From the NCBI GenBank assembly GCA_038049695.1, contig CP142454.1:88186501-88250500 (forward strand): 64,000 nucleotides of DNA. Reading direction: 5' to 3'. Shown one piece after another: positions 31,336-43,226 of the stretch (position 1 is the stretch's first letter; each line of letters begins with the position of its first letter). This DNA is from Cinnamomum chago (taxonomy: Eukaryota > Streptophyta > Magnoliopsida > Laurales > Lauraceae). The translations under genes were made by a program, and so were the position numbers. Under the pieces are notes generated by a model that saw nothing but the letters and a program-made list of their open reading frames with translations, was not told the origin of the DNA and searched no databases.

Positions 31336-34300
31336 GCAAGGTAAGAAATTGTGCCCTTCTTACCTTGGATTTGTTGTTGTATTTGGATTCCTATTTTCTT
31401 GCTTGTTTCTTTCTTTACATGTGAGATGTTAACAAGATATGCAACTTAGATATTAGTTCACGCTGGCATTATTATGAGGTTTAGGTATATTTTGATGTAA
31501 TTTCTGGAACATTTAAATGGTTCTTTGAAAGGTGAGGGATTTAGGAAGATTGTTCTATCCCGGCCAGAATTTCACTCTCTAGTTTCTTGCGGTTTTACCA
31601 TGTACTTTGGAATAGTGTAATGTTTCTGATTTACAATGGTTGACTCGGAATAGTGTAATGTTTCTGATTTACAATGGTTGATGTTCTCAATTGTTGAGTT
31701 CTTGGACTGTTCTGATCACTCACTTGCACTGTACATGGCTACTCATCTCTCTCCAATGGATTCATTATGTTGATGTTTCGCTCTTAACGAGTGAATTGAT
31801 ATCAAATTAAATCATTGAATTCATATCTCATTTTGGTTGTAATTTCTATTTCCTAAAATCAAGGGTAGGCTTATTTATCATTGAACTTTGACATAATTGA
31901 TGATACCGTGAGAAGTTGCATTACTGATACTAAATCTGACAAGCCATTATTTGGGAACTTGGAGTGCTGCAACCCGTTGGACTGACTTCAATTTGGTAAC
32001 AAAATGCATTTTATGTCTGTTGATCTGCTCAGATGTGATGCGACGTCGTATATTCATCATGAAATATGGCCGAGGTGCATTATCTTTCGTGTGGTTCCCA
32101 TGAATGACAAGTCACAGTACCATAGTGGACTCTTTTTGGGGTGGTATGGTAGCCTAAGATGGCAAAGCACTGTGTGCATTACAATTCTGTAATTTTGAAG
32201 GCCAACACAAGACATGGATAAGTAAACTGATTCTAGTTTAATATAACTGTCCTGATAAAATGAGCTTCTTTCAAGGGTATTTTTTTTTTTTTTTTTAAAG
32301 ATACACAGCATTTCCTGATAAAATGAGCTTCTTTCATGGGGATTTTGTTTTAAAATACACATGTCATGTTGTAAAAATGTCATTATTAATTTATGTTAAT
32401 TTTACTACCTTTAGTTTGCCTTGTTTTTAACTGTATTAGATAAATATAACAACGGTCAGGGCAGAAAGTCTAGGGAGGCTAAATTTTTTTACCAGTTCTC
32501 CTTGATTCACTGACTTGCTGTGGCAGCATTACCAAGATGAGTTGCTTGGTGATACTTGTCTGATCATTCCAGATTTTGCAGTGACCCCAATGACATGAGT
32601 TACTTAATTAAATTACTAGCAGAGATCTGAGGTATGCACATGGTTAAGTAGAATGGGGCCCTTTTATCCAGTTTCTGCCTTCATGGTCTTGTATTTGTGT
32701 GAGTTTTGGGGCGTTCTAATTTCAAAACTCCCAGATAACTTCAAATTCCATGTTTGAATGATACTTGTTGACCTAACTGAAGGAAGCCTGTTTAACAAAT
32801 AGAGCATGTCTTTTATTCCATATTTAAATATCATAACTCATCATTTGCTGATATTCAGGGACTACAGGAGACTTTTAATTTGGTGCTTGATTCCCTGCTA
32901 TCTAGTGGCTCTCAGATTGGTGTCCCATATAGAAAAATCTTGATTGCTTGTGTAGGATTTTTAGCACTTATTTGGAGTGGTCCATTCTTAATAAGGGTGC
33001 AATATATGAAGTTACAAACCTGCTTAAATACATATGGAATATTATTATTATTATTATTATTTGAAATCAAGGCATGACAGTTGTGTCACTTTTAACTGTA
33101 GCAGCTGCATGGGTTGCAAATTAATGGGCTATGAACCACATGAGTTCTCTGTATTATTGCTATCTTTCCCTGATGGGGACAGAGATGTCTATACAGTGGA
33201 ATTTTTGCAATCTTTTAGTGACATTTGGATGTCTCACTACTTTATAGTCTCTCTAAGGGCTATTTCCCTTCAAAGAGAGGGATTTCAGATTATTCATTCA
33301 TCCAAAAGCCACTGTTTCCTTGAATTCTTCGATTTTGGAGAAAAACTAACCCCCAGAATTAGATGAAATGAGTCGGTTGTTTTTCTCCTAATGAAAAATA
33401 AACTTCCATAAGAAGACACTATTGATCTTTCTGATATTTCAGCTGTTATTTCAGGCATTCATCCACATCTTGGGGTCTCAGCTGGTTTTTCTTGAACTAA
33501 AATGCCTACAAAAGGCAGGAAGCAACTGAAATCTAGACCCTGTTAAAAAGGTTGATAACAAAGAGATGACTTTTAAGGCATAAACAATGTCCTTTTCACC
33601 TTTTTTCTTCTGAGAAGACTCTGATTTGTTACTTCTATTGCCTCATATCTCTTGGTTGTAGGTACCATCTGTACGTTTACAGTTGCGCAGATTTTATACT
33701 TCAATTAACTGCTATGGCCAATGGCATCATTTAGCAAGAATGGTTAAAACTGCTGTGGTTCATAAGATGTAGTTCTTGTAAAACTCACACCCAACCAATC
33801 ATTGCATTGGGTGCTCTTTTTCCATCAAGCTGTAAGAGTCTGTTTGCTGGCCCATTGACATATTTGCAGCCTCCTTGGGTAACTGAACTAGAAAGGGTTC
33901 CAGCACCAAAAGAAGAGGTGTAGTGAGGAAAAATATAGTATTTGTCTGAGTGAGAGAACCTAGCTTTAAATAGAGTTGCTGAAACAATAACTTATAAATT
34001 CAGCCCTAGATAAATGGCATGTTGCTTTGATGTTGATAAATTTGATAACCCATTAGTGATCATATTATTTATTAGGCATGCTCACCAAAATATACAAAAG
34101 CTACTGATTTGAGTACTTAAATTGCATTTAGTTCGGATGAAGATTGACTATTAGAAAACATATGCATTAAGTCGAACAAATGATGGGAGCAAATCAAGAT
34201 TTTTTTTTCTAGTGGTTTTTTATATGTTGCTAAAACAGCCACCAATATGGGATATATACTAGATTGGTGCTATCCAAGAAGAAAACAGCCAACACCATAC

Positions 34301-34911
34301 TCCCACAACAAACTAGAGAATTAGGGATATTAACAAATAAGGAGAAGATGGTGATCTGCGCCGAATAATGCAGAACAATGTCCATGGAAAATGTAAAATA
34401 GCAGTTCTTGGAGGAATCTGAAATCAGATACATTAGATACTATAGTAGAAGCAGAAGCATAGTAACGACATGAAACATCTGAATTATATAAAATTGAAAA
34501 ATCATTATGATCAGATTTGATCAATAACTAAATTATTGTGTGATCTTTTCACTCCTTACAAGCCATCTAATCCTCCCAGTGTCTAATACTATAATATCTG
34601 GAAAAAACTAATCACCAGTCATAACTTCATCAGCTCAAAATAAAAAGAAGAATGACAGGACCCGCGAGGTCCAATCCAAACTTCTGTTAAGCTTGCTATT
34701 ACATTATGATATAATATATTCAAGTCCATGAAGGTCCTAATTTAGAAAAATACAACACTAAATTTAAATGCTTGCTCATGAATGGATGAGCAGACCCAAT
34801 ATTTACAAGAGTACAACAACAAACAAGCAATTTCCAGTTGGAAAACACCAAAAAGAAAAATGCTTTTCAAGCTTCTCCCCAGAACAAAAGAAAAATAGAT
34901 GCCTCCTACGT
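31336..34911. other. Intergenic region between the convergent CHLI and Nudix genes
   Basis: Contains the 3' ends of both genes. A 36-bp phrase (GGAATAGTGTAATGTTTCTG...) is tandemly duplicated at about 31609-31682. A phrase CCTGATAAAATGAGCTTC occurs twice near 32250 and 32316, flanking a poly-T run. An ATT microsatellite lies near 33040-33061. The open frames at 32880-33077 and 33034-33366 show no recognisable domain. Confidence 0.45.
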
Positions 34912-37900
34912 TCATGGCATCATATCCCCTCTAGTAATAGAGCCCCGAATCTTGCTTATAGGCTTTTGTTCCTCAAACAAAGGTGGACGCTGGAATACAA
35001 CTGATGCAGCACGGATCAAGATTCCAGCAGTTAAACCCCATATCATGTACTTCTTGTTCTCCTGTTCGAAATCAAAGTAATGTACAAGATACTTGGAACC
35101 CATCCATTCCCTCTGTTCCGATCTCCTGTTCTCATCCTGTCCACGAAATAAATCTTGTGAGAGAAGATGATGGCCTTTTCTTTATTTGTATTTTGTGGAG
35201 AAGATGATGGCCTTTTCTTTATTTGTATTTTGTGGAGAGAGAGAGAGAGAGAGAATAAAACCTTTAGAAACATCTCTAATGGTGCATCAAATATCTCCTC
35301 CACCTCGCTCGTATTCAAAACAGGCTTGAATGCTTTATAATCAGAAAGTATGCCAATCACAGGAGTTACTCTCAGAAGATGCTGCAAAGCAGATATGGCA
35401 AAAACACAGTTAAATCAGATATCACAACCTAACACAGGATGGCTCAACACCTTCAACACATTGGAGCCAACCTGCAATATCAATGTACAGCATTTTGGTG
35501 GTATTGTAACCAATTACCCATTATTGAGTGTGACTGCTCGGTAACCATGGCCTTGTTTTTAATCGAGAACAGAAAATATGATTAATAGAACAACCGGCAT
35601 TGCAAAGTAGAATACAAATGAGCCAACGTTACAGACTGTCATAAAAAAATATTTTCAGGGCCCTCACACTGGGGGAAGGAAGATCCTTCTACACATCTCA
35701 AGTTACCCAGTACAAGGAAACTGCGAGTTACCATAACAAGTTTGTGTAGAAGTTAATTTATCACCATATTCAATCAGAAAATCAAATGCTTGCGAGATAA
35801 GTTACTTCATATAGCATCCATTAATTTTTTAATCTAAATATTTATGGATACTGCCATAGATAATGCCTAACCCGGATTGTACAGATGGTTTTAGAGTCTC
35901 CATTCTTTCTAGAGACACCATTCTTCTAATTGCTCATTCTTCAAATGATAGAAAAGCCACATTCAACAAAGTTTTCACTTGTGCAGCAGATTAAGCTGGC
36001 TAAAGCTTTTTACTATTTAAACTATCTTCGTATCTATGTGCTTCTTGTGTAGTCTATTCCTTTTGCATGTTTTCGTTGTAGCATTTGTTGAAGTGGTTTC
36101 ATTTACTTGGCAAGTTGCATATTGTCGAAGGTCCATGACTCACAAGAACCAACTGTGTGGAACAGATCTCATTAGTGAAATATTTCATTAAGAAATGTTG
36201 TGAAAGATTCTGGTCTATAGTCAGTATGACCTTTAGAAGCTCAAGAGAACATTGAGATTTGAGAAGTTGTCAGAATGGTGGATGAAGGCTGGCAAGTCAC
36301 ATTTCAATACAAATGGGAGTTAAAGATGATGTGACTTGAGTAAAATGAATATGTGATGCATTATAAACTATATTGGGTTATGACACAGCTATATGCTCAA
36401 TTGTGAAGAAAGCTAAGATTGGTGGAGATATGGCTTCGCACTTCCTGAAATCTATGATGTGGACAAGACTTCAGCTGTCCCATAACATGCTTAATAGAAT
36501 GGTCAAAATCATACCATTACAAAAAATCATCATCAAAGCTTTGTTGCGCCAAGCTGGGGTCCATTTTGTGAGCTCTACCTTTAAACTCAACCTTATTAAA
36601 AGCCATGTTGTTTGTCACTCCACAATATAATAATGTGTTGCAGTCTATGTCACTCTACACTTTATCTTTTGGTTTGAACCAAGACTATACTGCAACAATA
36701 TATATCGCTTGGCAATGAGGCTAAATATGATACTGTAAAATTAATAGAGACCCCAATACATTATGATACAGTTTAAGTAAAGAACATTACAGTACCAACG
36801 TGACACTGATATAAATTATATATATATATATATAAAAAAAATGCACTGATATACTAGAGCATATACTTTTATCATCACAAGAGTGGCATTGTTGGAATAG
36901 CTATGCCTAGTGCCACAGATCTTTCTTAGTATGTATATACGTATGTGTATATATAATGTAGGGTAATATTGTACTAGGAGGTACCTCTCACAGACTTGCG
37001 TGAGAGGTGACCCTTTTACCACATGGGACACCTCATGACAAATCCAACCCTATCACACTCATTAACCTTATATGAATTAGCACTCATTCTAATTTGACAC
37101 TAATCTGAATAATGATCTGACAGTGATTGTCACCGTAGGTGTCCCATGCAGTGGTAGAAGGGTCACCTCTCATGCAAATCCGTGAGGTGCCTCTTAACAA
37201 AACGTAGCCCTATATATGTAAACGTAGCCCTGTGTGTGTGTGTGTGGTTTCTTTTTCAAGACTGTCTAGGGTAGTGATGCTAACAAGGCTTAGCTGTAGG
37301 CGATTGAAGACTTGAAGTTATCAAGTTGATAGCATGCATGTAGACGTTTCTCTTGGGTGAAAGACATGGCAAAAGGGCCAATGGAGAAGATTAGAATGCT
37401 ATTCCTTACAAAGAGCTTCTTTTGTTCATGTATCACGTGTAGTTCAATCGTCACCTATGATGCCTACATACAATAGGGATACGCCATGGATGTGGCAAGG
37501 ACATGGATTTTACATATAAAAAGTGAAGTATCGGATACAATACCACATGATATGTTGCCCATTTGAAGTCTCCATGCATCATAGACTGTCACCGATGGAT
37601 TTGCTATATCTGAGATTGTTGGACACTTGAACTACACTAGTCCATGAATGCAGTAAACTAGCATTGCTTTACTCTTTCATACCCTTGTTGGACGTGGTGT
37701 TGTCATACATATTTCTCCTTTTAATAGAGATTCCCATTACCTCTAGAAAGGATTAAAAAAGCGCTTCAAACAAACATCTAGGTATTGTAGTCTGTAGTGC
37801 ATGATGGATGAAACAATATATGTAACAAGGTATTCAGTTGATCTAAGAAACAAACTAAAGATCAAGGCTCCATCAAATACCTAAAAGGATTCTAAGCTCA

Positions 37901-38753
37901 AAAGATCAGACAACCACTTATGCAATGAGAAGCAGTCGCAATCAAGATGGCAGCTCCAATTAACAATTAATTAGAGCATATTACACTCAAAACTCACCAA
38001 TCAATAATAATAATAATAAAAATAAAAATAAAAACCTACTCAAACTACTCTTGTACTTCAAGAGAGAAAATGAGAAAATCATATTAAAGAACCTGACACC
38101 CAATTATGGTAATTGTGGCTTAATACATCTGTGGTCATAAATAACAGAAATCACATTAAAAGAATGATCAGATAGTCAAAGTCAGAATGCTACTTAGAAG
38201 AAATAAGCCACAATTCACACAAAAACTGAACATGAACAACATTGAATTGGATTTGGATCTCATTGAACCTGCAAATTACAAATTACATCCTGCAGAACAA
38301 TTGCTAAAGAATGAAACTAAGTAAAAAGATAAGAACATGGTATTATACCTTGGACAAGAAAGGTTCAATGACGGTTTCAACTACAACGAGAGACGGATCC
38401 AACCCAATCTCTTCTTCTGCCTCTCTCATCGCTGTTGCGCAGTCATCTGCATCCCCTTCTTCTGCCTTTCCTCCTGGCAATGCCACCTCACCTGTGACCA
38501 TTACCACCCAGAAAAAAAAAAAAAAAGTCAGACAAAAAGGGAAAAAAAATGGAATTGGGATTCTTCTTTTTTCAATCCCCCATTTTCCTTTCTTGTAACG
38601 GAATTGAAACTCTTTCTACAAATCACAACAACCATGGGACCTGAGTGAAGGGAAAAAAAATGGAATTTGGCATTGGGGGTTTTCTCATTTCAATCCCCAA
38701 ATTTCTATTCTTTTTAAAAGAACTGGAAATCCCTGTCTTGATCACACAACCAT

Positions 38754-38789
<36 letters not shown>

Positions 38790-38834
38790 TCTTTTTAAAA
38801 GAACTGGAAATCCCTGTCTTGATCACACAACCAT

Positions 38835-38884
<50 letters not shown>

Positions 38885-39553
38885 GGGGGTTTTTCTCTTT
38901 TCAATCCTCCATGTCCCATTCTTGTAATGGAATTGGAATTCTCTGTCTAAAACACACAACCATGGTATCTAAGTGAAGAAAGAATTGAAATTGTAATTGC
39001 CGTTCTTCTCTTTTCAAACCCCCCATTTCACCTTCTTGTAATGGAATTGGAATTCTCTGTCCAAATCACACAACCATGGTACCTGAATGAAGAAAAATAT
39101 GAAATTGGAATTGGGCTTTTCTCCTTTTCAATCCCCCATTCTCCATTCTAGTCATAGGAACTAAACTCTTCATCCAAAACACAAAACCCAGGTACCTGAG
39201 TGAGTGGAGAGATTTCTAGATCTCTTAGTGAGGATGACCCGGAGATCCCCGGCGTCGCCTTCAAACAGGCATATAAGGACTGCAGCTCTCTTGGGTTTGA
39301 ATTTGGGTGGGCGGGGATTTGGGGCTGAAGATTCCGCAAAACCCAGTTGGGAAACGACTTTTCTAGCAGATTCTGGTCGTTGTTCTTCTTCTTCTTCTTC
39401 GTCATCGGAGGAGGGTGGAGATGGAGGCGGCTTGTAGAGGCGGAGCTGCTGGGCTAGAGCTCTGAGCCTTTGGCTTGCTGAGCTCGATTCCATGAGGGTG
39501 GAAAGAGTAGGCGTCGCCATGGAAAATCTTCTCAGAGCTCCTGAGATCATCAA
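34912..39553 (-). CDS. NUDT15: Nudix hydrolase, NUDT15-like CoA pyrophosphatase (281 aa)
   Basis: Four minus-strand exons join in frame: 39553-39196, 38491-38349, 35381-35262 and 35136-34912 (358+143+120+225 nt), giving 281 aa. The Arabidopsis NUDT15/NUDT22 proteins are similar in length (about 285 for NUDT15, from memory). All introns are GT-AG; intron 2 is about 3.0 kb. The N-terminus (MMISGALRRF...) is basic and Ser-rich, consistent with a mitochondrial presequence, followed by a six-Glu run. Core motifs are KRAAVLICLFEG, LTKRS (108-112) with STHSGEVALPGGK (the CoA-type signature), and the Nudix box ending REAEEEIGL (142-150). The C-terminal part has DAPLEMFLK, WMGSKYLVHYFDF and YMIWGLTAGILIRAA. 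Known relatives cleave CoA and acyl-CoA into 4'-phosphopantetheines and 3',5'-ADP. An internal ATG (MATPTL, residue 12) is an alternative start that would give a cytosolic form. NUDT11 or NUDT22 orthology is not excluded. Confidence 0.95.
35160..35257. repeat. Duplicated 37-bp unit plus GA microsatellite in Nudix intron 3
   Basis: GAGAAGATGATGGCCTTTTC plus 17 nt occurs twice in tandem (about 35160-35233), followed by a (GA)n run that ends a few bases from the exon 3 donor (35261-35260 on the minus strand). It fills most of the 125-bp intron. Confidence 0.9.
36959..37212. mobile_element. 254-bp MITE in the large Nudix intron
   Basis: Imperfect inverted arms of about 75 bp (36959-37035 and 37136-37212) start TAGGG and share GAGAGGTGACCCTT, CATGGGACACCT and AGG(T/C)(A)CCTC blocks. 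The interior is AT-rich. No transposase. The superfamily is undetermined; a TA flank is possible on both sides. Confidence 0.7.
37475..37587. repeat. Dispersed repeat, copy 1 (in Nudix intron 2)
   Basis: Shares about 110 bp with 41180-41295, including TATAAAAAGTGAAGTATCG, ACATGATA(T/C)GTTGCCCATTT and CATGCATCATAG. Repeated GGACA(T/C)GG phrases begin both copies. Non-coding. This is probably a fragment of a dispersed element. Confidence 0.75.
38535..39200. repeat. Degenerate minisatellite filling Nudix intron 1, unit about 113 bp
   Basis: Units begin ACCATGGNACCTGAGTGAAG and end with TCTCTGTC(T/C)AAATCACACA or a variant. Boundaries fall near 38631, 38749, 38830, 38959, 39072 and 39186, with an earlier copy from about 38535. 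Two copies have been partly replaced by (TG)n and (GA)n runs. The last, partial copy (CCAGGTACCTGAGTGAG) overlaps the exon 1 splice donor at 39194-39195. Confidence 0.88.
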
Positions 39554-40629
39554 AATTGCAGAAATAGAGACAGTCAGGTCAATGGATCAAAGGGCGTCTG
39601 TCATAAATCAGTAGAGGGAAAGCTGGAGCTGAGTGGGATTTCCAAGCAAACGAGCATATCGTGCCTCCTTGAGCCTTCAATTGTGTATTAATGAATTCGT
39701 ATTAAAATCACCTCAATTCGTATACGACCATTAACTTAATACGGAGATTCAAAAAATCAAATCCGAACATAATCTATTAATTTAACAGGTTACATAACAT
39801 AATATGTTAACCCATCAAATAATTAAGTCATTTTAAAAAATTTAATTTCTTCTTTATGAATATAAATTAATTCTAGCTATACTTAGGAGCTAAAAAAAGT
39901 TAATGGGTTAAACGAGTTGTTAACGGATTACTGATTGAATTCATACACGACTCGTTAACTTGTTTGACCCGTTAACGATTCGAACTCATTAAGAGCCCAC
40001 CCGAACCCGTTAATATCGTGTGGGTTCGTATAGTATTAACAGGTCGTGTGGTATTTTGATAGCCCTACGACTAAGTTTACTCGATATTTGACTCGATTAT
40101 TTGTCAAGATGAGGGCACCCGTTAGGGTCAAAAGTCAACTCATTGAGTTTTCTATCCTTGGACCGTTTAGTTGGGAGAACTTGACCGGACTCGAACCGAA
40201 TACACCATTGGGTTACAAGTTACAAGAACTTGGCTTGTGATAAAACCCTAAGATAGTTTTTTCTTCTTTTTTGCATTTAAATACATATGAATTGATTTAC
40301 TAAGACGAGATGGACAAGTATTTATTTCCTATCTTCTTGTCATTCTATTTTTCTAGAAGTGAAAAAGTTAATTGTGCTCATTATAGGAAATTCACCTTTG
40401 ATATTTACTTTTAAGCATTTATGAAATAATATTCAATTCCTACTATGATGCAAACAAACAGGCCCAAGTATTTACCCCGTCGCCCAAGTGATTCCCATGT
40501 CTAATTTTGAATTGACTTCTTAGTTATGCAGTCCTTAAGCCCATTTATCAAACACGTAAAGGTTTAACCACTACAGACAATCAATCGGAAAAATATTCCA
40601 CCACTCGATTTCATCAAAATAATCAAGAT

Positions 40630-40850
40630 ACTACTGTAGCCAAGTAATGAGCAGTTCCATTCACCTCCGAATTTAGGTATACGTAGTAGCCAAATAATGA
40701 GCAGTTCCATTCATCTCCGAATTTAGGTATACCTAAATTCAATCCCATCAGAAGTATTAACAATATCAGAAATGTCCATAGTCACCAACTGTCAATCCTA
40801 TCAGAAGCATAAACAATATCAGAATTTTCCAGAGTCACCAACTCAGTGGT
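40630..40850. repeat. Two overlapping short direct duplications
   Basis: GTAGCCAA(G/A)TAATGAGCAGTTCC plus about 28 nt occurs twice in tandem (about 40637 and 40688). CAATCC(C/T)ATCAGAAG...AATATCAGAA plus GTCACCAACT then occurs twice (about 40740 and 40793). Non-coding. Confidence 0.8.
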
Positions 40851-40997
40851 CCACTCCCCTTCTCCATTAATAGCTTATCTACTTCAAAAGCATAGAACAA
40901 TTATTGGATTTGAAAAATCATCTTTGGCCTTTGTTATTGTAGGGTGGATCTCTCTCATTTCAGCTTCTTTAGAAGAGAAGATCCTTGCTCCTTTAAA

Positions 40998-41510
40998 ATT
41001 AAATATGGGTGCTCATGGATTGGGTTAGCAGCCCACTTTGGGCCGGGCTTGGTTTTTTTCAATTTAGGCCTGTTTAATATATGGCTGGGCTTGAATTCAG
41101 TTATAGAGAGCCCAAAGGCCAGCCCAGACCGAATATAATAATGGTGTTAGCGACTATGATGCACATCTACGACATGGATACAACAAGGACACACTATAGA
41201 CACGGCAAGGACACGGATTTTATATATAAAAAGTGAAGTATCGAATACGATACGACATGATACGTTGCCCATTTTGAAGTATTCATGCATCATAGGTTAA
41301 CAAAAAATAGTGATGTAGGATTCCAGCACTAGAAAGTTAACATAAAAATGCATGACTAAACTAATAAAGCTACCCTTAAACTACCTGGTTTTAAATTAAA
41401 AACATAACATGGGCTGGGTTTGGGCCAGCTAGTTAAAGCCTGATTTGGGCCTATAGTTTAGAAGTCATACTGGGCCTGGATGTGCCCCAAAACACCCCTA
41501 TTTAAAAGCA
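40998..41510. mobile_element. Probable hAT-like MITE with a nested dispersed repeat
   Basis: The left end AAATATGGGTGCTCATGG and the right end complementary to AAATAGGGGTGTTTTGG form weak inverted ends. GGCCCAG/GGGCCTG-rich blocks flank an interior that contains dispersed repeat copy 2 (41180-41295, GACATGGATACAACAAGG...). Boundaries and superfamily are tentative. Confidence 0.45.
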
Positions 41511-42610
41511 ATGATCCGTTGCTAATCATCACATAGCCAAAAGCAGAATCACCATTGGTTGGTGCTAGCCCATAGAATTTTTTAGCCCTATCAAATTTGG
41601 GCTAGGCTTCCACATCTCTTACAATTACCTGGGACAGGGCAGGTCATACAAAAGACCCGTTTCAATTAAAGGAGTGAGATAACCAGGCTTCCGTTTACGA
41701 ACTTGGTAGTTGAGTTCTCCTTCTCTACTCATCCTGATCTAGTATAACTTTTCCGTCGCTTTACAATCTAATATATTATTGTTTGGACTGTTTCTTTTGA
41801 TGTGCATCATTTTATTTCTGAATGGTCATTTCAGCACATGTTGGCCATCTTTAAAAAATGTGATTTCATGATTCTATAATGAAGGTGATCCTGGATTAGT
41901 GGCTTCATGCTTATATTTCTGTTGTAGAATATGTATCTGCGCCATGTACATGCAGTTCTGTCTACTTCCCTACCATTTATTTGCCACCTAACATTCAGCT
42001 TCATATCACAATGAAGGTTTGTAGTTTAAATCTATCTTTCAATTAGGTTTTGGAATGAGATGAATCCAGCCTGAACCCAACCTTTGGATTCTAGCCGAGT
42101 CCTCTAACTGGCCCCAGGTGTAGTCTGTCTAAAGCCCCTACAAACTGTGCTGTACATTTGTCCCGTGGCCTGGTCACAGTCTGGGCTAGATCCTTAGCCA
42201 GTAACAGGCTAATCTGAGCCCGGGACCTTGCAAGTCCAGTCTATGGCTGGGTCTGGATTAACCCAAGAGAGCCACAAGAATTTCATCAACACAGAGTTTC
42301 AAATACAAATGAAAAACTAATATCCAAATTGGGCATTTCAGGTTGGATATTGGACAAACCCCAACCTGGCCCAACTTCACCTGGGTAAGCCCGAGCCAAA
42401 ACTGGGCCTAAGAAGATATTGTCAGCATATGCTATAGTACCATATGATATAATGCGTGTTCCCAAGCCCTAGTACAACCTGAAAAGTCCTGTAATGAATT
42501 GAACTTTCATGTGGGCCCAGTCATATGGTTCGTGTTTTGCCCAGCCCAACAGGCAATCCGATAAAATTTAAGAATGGATATTTTTGGAATGCCCAGGAGA
42601 GAAAGATGTT

Positions 42611-42642
<32 letters not shown>

Positions 42643-42865
42643 CATGTCAATTTTGGGGCTCAGCCGTACAATAATTTGCAGAATGGTGGGCAACCACATG
42701 CCAGAGAATGGATGAGAAGAACTGATTAAAGCCGAAAATGACCCTTTGTTCATCTTCATAATTCATTTCATGACTCATGACTTCGTAGCTTTGCTTTCAA
42801 ATGATTAAAAAAGAAATAAGAACTTGTGGCTTTGTGGAAGGTTTTGGAAGGATTGTACTCTAAAC

Positions 42866-43226
42866 GGCCCGTTTCTTTATTAAAATTCATAGAATTCATG
42901 TTTGGTGGTCGTCTGGGAATTTCAAATGCTAGTATTTGAACTGTCAAATTGTGGAATTCTAAATTCGTTGTTTCATTCATGGCCTGAATTCTTGCCTAAG
43001 CTATTGGAATGCCGTCGTCCCTCTCTCGGAATTCATGTGCCAAGTGAGATTTGCAAATCCTCTTTATTAAAGTGGTTTTTCAAATGCTGAGTTTTTTGGG
43101 ATTTCAGATGTCTGGAATTTTAAATGCTCAGGAATTCTGATAATGAAACACAGAATTCTTGACAAGAATTCTGAATTTTCAGACAGCCTGAATTCCTGTC
43201 AGGAATTCTAATAAAGAAACAGGGCC
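42866..43226. mobile_element. MITE of the Harbinger-related family, about 361 bp
   Basis: Left end GGCCCGTTTCTTTATTA, right end TAATAAAGAAACAGGGCC. The interior has many GAATTC motifs and the phrases TTTGGTGGTCGTCTGGGAAT and AAATGCTAG. The right end (GAATTCCTGACAGGAATTC region on the minus strand) aligns by eye with the right end of the 57736-62408 element. Its left end aligns with that element's left end (CATGTTTGGT...GTCTGG). The right flank is TTA; the left flank is unclear. Confidence 0.78.

Larger units (their letters stand above)
39554..42865. other. Intergenic: Nudix promoter side and repeat fragments
   Basis: About 39680-40075 is rich in TTAACGGGTT/AACCCGTTAA phrases and ends in TTTTGATAGCCCTA, a typical plant hAT-like MITE composition. 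Further repeats near 40630-40850 and 41000-41505 have separate entries. A (GA)n microsatellite lies at about 42609-42638. No coding region recognised. Confidence 0.45.

Noticed and set aside
32880-33366. Gene between CHLI and the Nudix gene
   Set aside because: Frames run through an ATT microsatellite (poly-Tyr or poly-Leu) and no family is recognisable.
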